Positions 46,169 through 53,838 of a DNA stretch of 64,000 nt are shown here, in pieces. Under the pieces are notes generated by a model. It saw only the letters and a program-made list of their open reading frames with translations. It was not told where the DNA came from and searched no databases. The stretch is taken from positions 1,540,501 to 1,604,500 of the forward strand of contig NZ_CP053590.1 in assembly GCF_013365535.1 (NCBI RefSeq), written 5' to 3'. Position 1 is the first letter of the stretch. Each line of letters starts with the position of its first letter. This DNA comes from Aquimarina sp. TRL1 (GTDB lineage: Bacteria; Bacteroidota; Bacteroidia; Flavobacteriales; Flavobacteriaceae). Both the position numbers and the translations under genes were made by a program.

Positions 46169-47326
46169 ATGCCTTTTTACCACAAATTAGGGAACATCCC
46201 TCATAAACGTCATATCATATTCAAAAAACCTGACGGAAACCTTTATTACGAACAACTTTTTGGAACAATTGGTTTTGATGGAATGGCTACAAATATGTAC
46301 CACCATCATCGCCCAACACAAGTAAAAGAAATATCAGGAAGCTACAATGTCGCTCCTGAAATTGCTATAAAAAACAATATTCAATCATACCGTTTACACG
46401 GTTTTAAGATCGCTCCAGAAAATGATTATCTGGAAAGTCGTAAAATTGTATTGACCAATAGTGATGTGCACATTTCTTTATCGGCACCCAAACAATCAAC
46501 AACATCTTATTTCTACAAAAATACAGATGCTGATGAATTACTATTTATCCATAAAGGAAGTGGTAAATTCAGAAGTCACCTTGGGAATCTCGATTTCAAA
46601 TATGGAGATTATATCCTTATTCCCAGAGGTACTATTTATAAACTAGACTTTGACACTACCGATAATCGTCTATTTATTGTAGAATCCAGAAGCCCTATTT
46701 ACACTCCGAAACGATATAGAAACTGGTTTGGGCAGTTATTGGAACATTCTCCTTTTTGCGAAAGAGATATCAGAGCGCCCTATGAATTAGAAAACTATGA
46801 TGAAAAAGGAGATTTTTTAATAAAAGTTAAAAAGCAAGATGAAATTTTTGATATGATATATGCGACACATCCCTTTGATGTTGTTGGATATGATGGATAT
46901 AATTTCCCGTATGCTTTTTCTATTCATGATTTCGAGCCTATAACAGGAAGAATTCATCAACCACCACCAGTACACCAAACATTCGAAACAGATACTTTTG
47001 TTGTCTGTTCTTTTGTACCAAGACTATACGACTATCATCCCGAAAGCATTCCTGCTCCCTATAATCACAGCAATATAGATAGTGACGAAGTTCTCTATTA
47101 TGTAGATGGTGATTTTATGAGTAGAAATGATATTGATGCTGGTCACATATCCTTACACCCTGCAGGAATTCCCCACGGTCCACATCCGGGAGCAGCAGAA
47201 AGAAGTATTGGAAAAACCAAAACTGACGAGCTGGCAGTAATGGTAGACACCTTCAAACCCTTAATGGTTACGAAAGAAGCCATGGGTATTGCAGATGAAA
47301 AATACTATAAATCTTGGTTAGAGTAA
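46169..47326 (+). CDS. hmgA: Homogentisate 1,2-dioxygenase
   Basis: The 385-residue enzyme opens the ring of homogentisate to maleylacetoacetate in tyrosine degradation. A cupin fold is evident: FIHKGSGKFRSHLGNLDFKYGDYILIPRGTIYKL, the metal-binding HPAGIPHGPHPGAAERSIG near residues 330-348, and HQTFETDTFVVCSFVPR. This is the shorter Bacteroidota form. It is followed 153 bases later by hppD, which makes its substrate, so the two form a tyrosine-catabolism unit. The maleylacetoacetate isomerase and fumarylacetoacetase genes are not in the window. Confidence 0.93.
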   Translation: MPFYHKLGNIPHKRHIIFKKPDGNLYYEQLFGTIGFDGMATNMYHHHRPTQVKEISGSYNVAPEIAIKNNIQSYRLHGFKIAPENDYLESRKIVLTNSDVHISLSAPKQSTTSYFYKNTDADELLFIHKGSGKFRSHLGNLDFKYGDYILIPRGTIYKLDFDTTDNRLFIVESRSPIYTPKRYRNWFGQLLEHSPFCERDIRAPYELENYDEKGDFLIKVKKQDEIFDMIYATHPFDVVGYDGYNFPYAFSIHDFEPITGRIHQPPPVHQTFETDTFVVCSFVPRLYDYHPESIPAPYNHSNIDSDEVLYYVDGDFMSRNDIDAGHISLHPAGIPHGPHPGAAERSIGKTKTDELAVMVDTFKPLMVTKEAMGIADEKYYKSWLE

Positions 47327-47479
47327 TTTATATACCTATGTTTAATATCGACATACATATTTATCCGCATCTAAGAGCTATGTGGTAGGTTTTTAGATCA
47401 ACAATGTATTCATAAATACAATCAATGGATACTGCACCGTATTATAATTACTCATAAAAACAAAATAAAAGCAACAAAC

Positions 47480-48619
47480 ATGTCAACAAATAAAACACCA
47501 CAGGATTTAGAAAAAATAGTATCAGAGGCAGAAGATTTCTTACCTCTTTTAGGAACAGATTATGTAGAACTTTACGTAGGCAATGCAAAGCAGTCTGCCT
47601 ATTATTATCAAACTGCATGGGGATTTCAACCCGTTGCTTATTCGGGATTAGAAACAGGAAATCAGGACAGTACTTCCTATGTAGTACAGCAAGGAAAAAT
47701 TCGCCTTGTATTAACCTCTCCTTTAAAACAAGACGGTCCTATAAACAAGCACATTAATGATCATGGAGACGGAGTAAAAGTGGTAGCCCTATGGGTAGAC
47801 GATGCGACTAAGAGTTTCGAAGAAACTGTAAAACGTGGAGCCAAGCCTTTCTTAGAACCTGTTACCGAAGAAGACGAAAACGGAAAAGTAGTACGATCAG
47901 GAATCCACACGTATGGGGAAACCGTCCATATTTTCATCGAAAGAAAGAATTATAACGGAGCATTTCTTCCTGGATTCAAAGCCTGGGATAAACCATACAA
48001 AACACAAGATACCGGGTTAAAATATATCGACCATATGGTAGGAAATGTAGGATGGAATGAGATGAACACCTGGTGTGAATTTTATGCTAATGTTATGGGG
48101 TTTGCTCAACTTGTGTCTTTCGATGATAAAGATATCTCTACAGAGTACACTGCATTGATGAGTAAGGTTATGAGTAACGGAAACGGACGTATCAAATTCC
48201 CTATTAACGAACCTGCTGAAGGAAGAAAAAAATCTCAAATCGAAGAATACATCGATTTTTATAATGGTGCTGGAGTACAACATATTGCTGTAGCAACTGA
48301 TAATATCATAGAAACTGTAACTCAATTACAACAAAGAGGAATTGATTTCCTTACTGTTCCTGCTACTTATTATGATACTGTACTAGACAGAGTTGGAGAA
48401 ATCGACGAAGACTTACAGCCATTAAAAGATCTGGGAATTCTTATTGACAGAGACGATGAAGGATATCTGTTACAAATATTTACAAAACCTGTATTGGATC
48501 GCCCAACAATGTTCTTCGAAATAATCCAAAGAAAAGGAGCACAGTCTTTCGGAAAAGGAAACTTTAAAGCGCTATTCGAAGCTATAGAAAGAGAACAAGA
48601 AAGCAGAGGAACACTTTAA
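47480..48619 (+). CDS. hppD: 4-Hydroxyphenylpyruvate dioxygenase
   Basis: The 379-residue VOC-fold enzyme turns 4-hydroxyphenylpyruvate into homogentisate using O2 and Fe(II). The iron ligands are visible as His in YIDHMVGNVGWNEM, His in GVQHIAVATDNI and Glu in FFEIIQRKGAQSFGKGNFKALFEAIE. The first VOC domain (YVELYVGNAKQSAYYY) and length are typical. It follows hmgA and ends at a terminator. Its product feeds hmgA directly. Confidence 0.96.
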   Translation: MSTNKTPQDLEKIVSEAEDFLPLLGTDYVELYVGNAKQSAYYYQTAWGFQPVAYSGLETGNQDSTSYVVQQGKIRLVLTSPLKQDGPINKHINDHGDGVKVVALWVDDATKSFEETVKRGAKPFLEPVTEEDENGKVVRSGIHTYGETVHIFIERKNYNGAFLPGFKAWDKPYKTQDTGLKYIDHMVGNVGWNEMNTWCEFYANVMGFAQLVSFDDKDISTEYTALMSKVMSNGNGRIKFPINEPAEGRKKSQIEEYIDFYNGAGVQHIAVATDNIIETVTQLQQRGIDFLTVPATYYDTVLDRVGEIDEDLQPLKDLGILIDRDDEGYLLQIFTKPVLDRPTMFFEIIQRKGAQSFGKGNFKALFEAIEREQESRGTL

Positions 48620-48628
48620 ACAACCCTA

Positions 48629-48661
48629 TGCATCGAATGATTTTATATTCGAAGCATTTTT
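48629..48661 (+). terminator. Terminator of hppD
   Basis: TGCATCGAAT (48629-48638) pairs with ATTCGAAGCA (48647-48656), with one A-A mismatch, around GATTTTAT and is followed by TTTTTG. Confidence 0.7.
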
Positions 48662-48741
48662 GTTAAAGCATTGTGAATATTGTTGAATTGTCGAATTTGG
48701 CTTAATTTTTTGTTAAAATTGAAATAAAAAAACGTTTTCGA

Positions 48742-48772
48742 TTGATAAATATTTAAAAAAAGTTGAATTTTG
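48742..48772 (+). promoter_or_regulatory. Promoter of the candidate small RNA
   Basis: A -33 element TTG (48742-48744) lies 20 bases before GAATTTTG (48765-48772), which differs from TAnnTTTG only in the first base and is followed by CA, a common flavobacterial extension. Confidence 0.45.
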
Positions 48773-48778
48773 CAAATG

Positions 48779-48884
48779 TAAGTGGATTGGTTACCATTTA
48801 TACAAAAACAACAATTATTCTCATAATTTAAGTTTTTAGTTGGTTAATAAAAACAGAAGAGAGCTGTGGTGGCTCTCTTTTTTT
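48779..48884 (+). ncRNA. Candidate small RNA between hppD and the DUF3108 gene
   Basis: Between a promoter-like element (48742-48772) and a strong terminator (48857-48884) lies a stretch of about 105 bases with no reading frame. It could fold in three stems: GTAAGTGG (48778-48785) with CCATTTAT (48794-48801), AATTAT with ATAATT around TCTC near 48815-48830, and the terminator. The next gene has its own box (48942-48949), which argues for a separate short transcript rather than a leader. No known RNA family was recognised. Confidence 0.4.
48857..48884 (+). terminator. Terminator of the candidate small RNA
   Basis: AAGAGAGC (48857-48864) pairs with GCTCTCTT (48872-48879) around TGTGGTG and is followed by T7. 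It is 240 bases after hppD, so it is not the terminator of that gene, which has its own. Confidence 0.88.
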
Positions 48885-48941
48885 GTTTATTTTTTAATAC
48901 ATTTAACACCGAATTACTTTCTTATCACAAGGATTAAACAT

Positions 48942-48949
48942 TACTTTTG
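48942..48949 (+). promoter_or_regulatory. -7 promoter box for the DUF3108/kynA operon
   Basis: TACTTTTG matches TAnnTTTG exactly, 58 bases before the start of the DUF3108 gene. No clear -33 TTG at the standard distance. Confidence 0.4.
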
Positions 48950-49007
48950 GAATAGATATTGCAAACAGGTAGTCAAACACATAACGATTAATTAATCAAG
49001 ACCTCTA

Positions 49008-49790
49008 ATGATTATGAAAAAAATAGTTATCATACTCCTTATACTCGCTTCCAACTTCTCTCATGCACAAGAAGTACACAAATCGTTTGATGCCGGTGAA
49101 TGGTTTCGATTCAGAATACATTATGGAATATTCACTGCCAGCTACGCTACACTGGAAGTAAAAGCAGAAACCCTGAACAGTAAACCAGTATACCATGTTG
49201 TAGGAACAGGAAAGTCCTCTGGAGTTTTAAGTCTTTTTTTCAAAGTAGAGGACTATTACGAAACCTATATTGACCGCAATAAAGTATCTCCTTACCGATT
49301 TATTCGAAAAATCAATGAAGGAGGTCATACAAAAGATATAGAAATCAATTTTGATCACACCAAAAATGAGGCTTTCGTTTTTGACAAAAAATACAACACC
49401 AAAAAAACATTTCATACCAAATCAAATATTCAGGATATGATGTCTTCTTTTTATTATCTGAGAAATAACATTGATATTACTTCTCTAAAAAAAGGAGACG
49501 AGAAGTATGTCAATATGTTTTTTGATAATGAAAATTACAAGTTTAAGCTCAAGTTTCTAGGTCGAGAGACCATCAAAACCAAAATGGGCAAAATAAAATG
49601 TCTTAAATTCAGACCCTATGTCCAGGCAGAAAGAGTTTTCAAAGAAGAAGAGAGCTTAACTGTATGGATAAGTGACGACGATAACAGAATGCCTGTAAAA
49701 ATCAAAGCAGACATTTTAGTAGGATCTATACAAGCAGACCTTGATGCTTTTAAAGGTCTCAAACACCCTTTCAAAATAGTTGTAGATTAA
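49008..49790 (+). CDS. DUF3108 domain-containing periplasmic protein
   Basis: The 260-residue protein has a signal peptide (cleavage near SHAQ-E; start ATG 49008 or 49014) and the DUF3108 pattern: FDAGEWFRFRIHYGIFTASYATLEVKAE, FKVEDYYETYIDRNKVSPYRFIRKINEGG and KTKMGKIKCLKFRPYVQAERVFKEEESLTVWISDDDNRMPVKIKAD. The fold is a beta-sandwich of unknown function. Its stop overlaps the ATG of the next gene (TAAATG at 49788-49793), so it is coupled to tryptophan dioxygenase, a pairing common in flavobacteria but unexplained. Confidence 0.85.
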   Translation: MIMKKIVIILLILASNFSHAQEVHKSFDAGEWFRFRIHYGIFTASYATLEVKAETLNSKPVYHVVGTGKSSGVLSLFFKVEDYYETYIDRNKVSPYRFIRKINEGGHTKDIEINFDHTKNEAFVFDKKYNTKKTFHTKSNIQDMMSSFYYLRNNIDITSLKKGDEKYVNMFFDNENYKFKLKFLGRETIKTKMGKIKCLKFRPYVQAERVFKEEESLTVWISDDDNRMPVKIKADILVGSIQADLDAFKGLKHPFKIVVD

Positions 49791-50759
49791 ATGAATGAAT
49801 CTGTAAAACCCGAAATTGCTGAAAAAATACATCAGCTCGAAAAAAAATTCAGAAACTCCGGACAAGATCTGGGCTCTTACCTTGATGGTCTTCTTTATGA
49901 CAGATATCTCACATACTGGGATTACATCCATCTGGACACATTACTAAGCTTACAAATTCCCAGAACCCATTTCCCGGACGAAGAAATTTTTATCACCTAC
50001 CATCAAATAACAGAGCTTCATTTCAAGCTAATCATTCACGAACTCAAACAAATTATTGATGATAAACTTCAGACAGCTAAGTTTTTCACCACAAAACTAG
50101 AACGAATTAACAGATACTTCAGAGTGCTGATCAACTCCTTTGATATAATGATTAAGGGAATGGACAAAGAGCAATTTTTAAAATACCGAATGTCACTACT
50201 TCCTGCCAGCGGATTCCAATCGGTACAATTCAGACTTATTGAAATTTACTCTGCTCCTTTACTCCATCTGGTAAATACGAATAAAAGAGAACAACTCTCA
50301 TCAGAAGATTCCTTAGAAGAGTTATACGAACACCTGTATTGGAAATCCGGAGCCACTGATTCCGAAACAGGAGAAAAGACCCTAACGTTAAAACAGTTCG
50401 AATACAGATATACTCCCAGAATGATGAGAATTGCACATCAGGTTCAGGGGAACACTGTATACCATAAATACCTTCAACTCCCCGAAAAAGAGAGAAACAA
50501 CCCTCTTCTTATAAAAGAATTAAAAAAATATGATGTCAATGCGAATATAGAATGGTGTCTAATGCATATAGGAGCTGCTTATCGATATCTGAATAAAAAC
50601 AAAGGAGAACTAATCGCTACCGGAGGAACCAATTGGAAAAGTTTTTTACCTCCGAGTTTTCAAAGAATTATGTTTTTTCCCGATCTTTGGACCCAAGAGG
50701 AAAAAGAGAATTGGGGTAAACAGTGGGTAACTCACAGGTTTAACCCCCAAAAAAAATAG
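49791..50759 (+). CDS. kynA: Tryptophan 2,3-dioxygenase
   Basis: The 322-residue haem enzyme converts tryptophan to N-formylkynurenine, the first step of the kynurenine pathway. Family motifs: SYLDGLLYDRYLTYWDYIHLDTLLSLQ, the haem/substrate helix FITYHQITELHFKLIIHELKQI (about 66-88), SGFQSVQFRLIE and GGTNWKSFLPPSFQR. The length is above the bacterial norm because of the longer C terminus. It begins directly after the DUF3108 gene. No other kynurenine-pathway gene is in the window. Confidence 0.95.
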   Translation: MNESVKPEIAEKIHQLEKKFRNSGQDLGSYLDGLLYDRYLTYWDYIHLDTLLSLQIPRTHFPDEEIFITYHQITELHFKLIIHELKQIIDDKLQTAKFFTTKLERINRYFRVLINSFDIMIKGMDKEQFLKYRMSLLPASGFQSVQFRLIEIYSAPLLHLVNTNKREQLSSEDSLEELYEHLYWKSGATDSETGEKTLTLKQFEYRYTPRMMRIAHQVQGNTVYHKYLQLPEKERNNPLLIKELKKYDVNANIEWCLMHIGAAYRYLNKNKGELIATGGTNWKSFLPPSFQRIMFFPDLWTQEEKENWGKQWVTHRFNPQKK

Positions 50760-50763
50760 TAAT

Positions 50764-52014
50764 TTGAATAGATTAGGTTGCCTTTTACTGCTTATAGCAG
50801 TTATATGTTCATCGTGTCAAAAAGAAAAAAAGGAAGAAAAAATAACCCCTCCTGCAACTGTTGCCACAGCTCCCCGAATCATAAAAGAATTCGGATATAA
50901 TTTAAACGACTACACAGTTGTTAGAGACACTATAAAGTCTGGAGATAGTTTCGGAGCCATTCTGGATAGTCATGGTATAGGAAGAGGACGTGTGTTTCAG
51001 ATTACCAATGCTATTAAAGACACCTTTAATGTCACTAAAATAAGGGCAGGAAAACCTTACACCCTACTAAAATCTAAAGATACAACAGAAAAAGCACAGG
51101 TATTCATTTATCAAAACTCAAAAATAGAATATACTGTGGTCGATTTTACTGACAGTATTATTGCTCAGAAGAAAGAAAAACCGGTATCCGTAGTAGAGAG
51201 AACAGCCTCAGGAGTTATTGAGAGTAATCTCTCAAAAACTTTTGACGATAAAGACCTAAGTATTTTAGTCGCTTATAAAATGGCTGACATCTATGCCTGG
51301 ACTATTGATTTTACTCGATTACAGGCAGGGGATCGTTTTAAAGTAATCTATACCGAAAAATTTATAGATGATACCATCCCTGCAGGAATTGGGGAAATAA
51401 AAGCTGCTTATTTCGAACATAGAAGCAAACCTATCTATGCCTATCAGTTTGTAGACGACACGATTCATAACACCGCCGATTATTTTGATCAGAAGGCAGA
51501 AAACTTACGTCGGGCTTTTTTAAAAGCTCCTGTAAAATTCAGCCGAATTTCCTCTCGATTTAATCTTAAGAGAAGAATCAAATTCTACGGAAATAAAATA
51601 AGACCACATAGAGGGACAGATTTTGCTGCCCCAATAGGGACTCCTATTTTAGCCACTGCAGACGGAATCGTCACCAAATCAGAGCGCAAAGGAGGAAACG
51701 GAAAATATGTCAAAATACGACACAATGCCACTTATGACACTCAATACCTACACATGAGTAGACAAGCAGTAAAAGTCGGAGACTATGTACGACAAGGAGA
51801 CGTCATTGGATATATAGGAATGACCGGAAATACTTCTGGACCTCATGTTTGCTATCGCTTTTGGAAAAACGGGAAACAGGTCGATCCGCTACGAGAAGAA
51901 CTTCCTACCTCTAAACCTCTTCCCGAAGCACAACGCCCTGCTTTTTTTAAACACATAGAACCCTTCAAAAATAAATTAGATAGCCTTACCTTTGATGAAG
52001 AAGAAATCTTATAA
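50764..52014 (+). CDS. M23-family peptidase lipoprotein
   Basis: The 416-residue lipoprotein starts at TTG 50764, four bases after kynA, with a lipobox LIAVICSSC (Cys18). A LysM/OapA-like region (DYTVVRDTIKSGDSFGAILDSHGIGR, about 50-75) precedes the M23 domain (about 255-390): zinc ligands His282 and Asp286 in PHRGTDFAAP and the catalytic His330 in TQYLHMS. The last motif, usually HxH, reads H361-V-C363, so cysteine replaces the zinc-ligand histidine. It probably cleaves peptidoglycan cross-links in the periplasm. Confidence 0.88.
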   Translation: MNRLGCLLLLIAVICSSCQKEKKEEKITPPATVATAPRIIKEFGYNLNDYTVVRDTIKSGDSFGAILDSHGIGRGRVFQITNAIKDTFNVTKIRAGKPYTLLKSKDTTEKAQVFIYQNSKIEYTVVDFTDSIIAQKKEKPVSVVERTASGVIESNLSKTFDDKDLSILVAYKMADIYAWTIDFTRLQAGDRFKVIYTEKFIDDTIPAGIGEIKAAYFEHRSKPIYAYQFVDDTIHNTADYFDQKAENLRRAFLKAPVKFSRISSRFNLKRRIKFYGNKIRPHRGTDFAAPIGTPILATADGIVTKSERKGGNGKYVKIRHNATYDTQYLHMSRQAVKVGDYVRQGDVIGYIGMTGNTSGPHVCYRFWKNGKQVDPLREELPTSKPLPEAQRPAFFKHIEPFKNKLDSLTFDEEEIL

Positions 52015-52023
52015 CCGTATCAA

Positions 52024-53661
52024 ATGTCATTAGCTTCAATCGACCCAACAAAAACTTCTGCCTGGAAAGCGTTACAGAAACACCTTGACAACATAAAAGA
52101 TACACATCTTACTACCTTCTTTAAAGAAAATAAAAACAGAGCTAACGAACTCTCCATTAAATGGAATGATTTCTTCGTCGATTATTCTAAAAACAGAATA
52201 GATGCTACTACAAAAAAACTACTCCTTCAACTCGCTGAAGAAACAAAATTAAAAGAAGCCATCAACCTCTATTTCAGTGGAGCACCTATAAATCAAACAG
52301 AAAAAAGAGCTGTATTACATACAGCCCTCAGAACTCCTGCAAATAAAACAATACATGTTGATGGAAAAAACATTACACAAGAAATAAAAAAAGTAAAATC
52401 ACAAATCAAAGAATTTACTGAAGCCATTATTTCTGGTAAAAACACTGGCTATTCTGGAAAAGCTTTTACAGATATTGTAAATATCGGAATTGGAGGATCT
52501 GATTTGGGACCTCATATGATTACTGAAGCATTAGCATTTTATCAGAATCACCTAACTTCTCATTTTATATCCAATGTAGACGGAGACCATGTACAACAAA
52601 CACTAAAGAAACTCAACCCGGAGACTACCTTATTTGTTGTTGTTTCCAAAACATTTAGCACTCAGGAAACCCTCACCAACGCACAAACCTGCAAAGAATG
52701 GTTTTTACAAAAATCATCTACAAAGGATATTTCTCACCACTTTGTGGCTGTCTCTTGCAATACAGAAAACACCACTTCTTTTGGTATAAATCAGCATTAT
52801 ATTTTCCCAATGTGGGATTGGGTTGGCGGACGATTCTCTTTATGGAGCTCCGCTGGACTATCAATAAGTTTATCTATAGGATATCACCATTTCAATACTT
52901 TACTAGAAGGAGCTTTTGAGATGGATACTCATTTCAAAGAAAGTCCTTTTGACGAAAACATCCCGGTGATCTTAGCTTTGATCAGTATATGGTACAACAA
53001 CTTTTTTGAAGCAGAAACAGAAGCAATTATTCCATATTCACAATACCTTCATAAACTCCCTGCATATCTGCAACAAGCATTTATGGAAAGTAATGGTAAA
53101 AGCATAGACAGAGATGGAAATCCTATAAGCTACCAAACAGGATCTATAATCTGGGGGGCAACAGGAACGAATGCGCAACATGCTTTTTTCCAACTGATTC
53201 ATCAAGGAACAAAATTAATTCCTACTGAGTTTATCGCATTTAAAGAATCTCTATTTCAGGAAGAAAAGCATCAAGATAAACTAATTGCTAATTTTTTTGC
53301 TCAGACAGAAGCTTTAATGAATGGAAAAAGTACAGAAGAAGTTTCTTCAGAACTAAATACGACAACCTTACCTGAAGAACAGATAGCGAAATTAATCCCC
53401 TATAAAATTTTCAAAGGAAACAAGCCTTCTACAAGCATATTAATCAACAAATTGACTCCAAAAAGCATTGGAGCATTGGTATCTTTGTATGAACATCGTA
53501 TCTTTGCACAAGGTATTATATGGAACATTTACAGCTACGACCAATGGGGCGTAGAGTTAGGCAAACAATTGGCTATAAGAATAGAACAAGAAATCAACAC
53601 AAAAACAGTTAATAAGCACGACCAATCTACTACAAACCTACTAACTGAATATATAAATTAA
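52024..53661 (+). CDS. pgi: Glucose-6-phosphate isomerase
   Basis: The 545-residue glycolytic enzyme interconverts glucose-6-phosphate and fructose-6-phosphate. Family motifs: VNIGIGGSDLGPHMITEAL, FVVVSKTFSTQETLTNAQTCKEW, FPMWDWVGGRFSLWSSAGLSI, FMESNGKSIDRDG and GGSIIWGATGTNAQHAFFQLIHQG. The active-site Glu in MESNGK and His in TNAQHAFF are present. It starts 9 bases after the M23 gene. Its product is a substrate of GlmS elsewhere in the window. Confidence 0.97.
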   Translation: MSLASIDPTKTSAWKALQKHLDNIKDTHLTTFFKENKNRANELSIKWNDFFVDYSKNRIDATTKKLLLQLAEETKLKEAINLYFSGAPINQTEKRAVLHTALRTPANKTIHVDGKNITQEIKKVKSQIKEFTEAIISGKNTGYSGKAFTDIVNIGIGGSDLGPHMITEALAFYQNHLTSHFISNVDGDHVQQTLKKLNPETTLFVVVSKTFSTQETLTNAQTCKEWFLQKSSTKDISHHFVAVSCNTENTTSFGINQHYIFPMWDWVGGRFSLWSSAGLSISLSIGYHHFNTLLEGAFEMDTHFKESPFDENIPVILALISIWYNNFFEAETEAIIPYSQYLHKLPAYLQQAFMESNGKSIDRDGNPISYQTGSIIWGATGTNAQHAFFQLIHQGTKLIPTEFIAFKESLFQEEKHQDKLIANFFAQTEALMNGKSTEEVSSELNTTTLPEEQIAKLIPYKIFKGNKPSTSILINKLTPKSIGALVSLYEHRIFAQGIIWNIYSYDQWGVELGKQLAIRIEQEINTKTVNKHDQSTTNLLTEYIN

Positions 53662-53770
53662 GGATACATTTAACAAACATTCAATAAATCCAGGCAAAAA
53701 AATAAAATCCGTACATCACCTTTCTGTATTACTCTAAAACCGTAAAAGAATACAGCATATTTCTTAACGT

Positions 53771-53800
53771 TTTGATAAAACAGAGCCGATCAAAGATTTG
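53771..53800 (+). promoter_or_regulatory. Promoter of the TonB receptor gene
   Basis: A -33 TTTG (53771-53774) lies 18 bases before AAGATTTG (53793-53800), a one-mismatch match to TAnnTTTG. Confidence 0.4.
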
Positions 53801-53838
53801 TTTTTTTGCTACAAACAATTCACATCAATTTTATACTA

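Noticed and set aside
53662..53838. A small gene between pgi and the TonB receptor
   Set aside because: No frame with a plausible start remained; the region is best read as promoter and leader of the TonB receptor gene.
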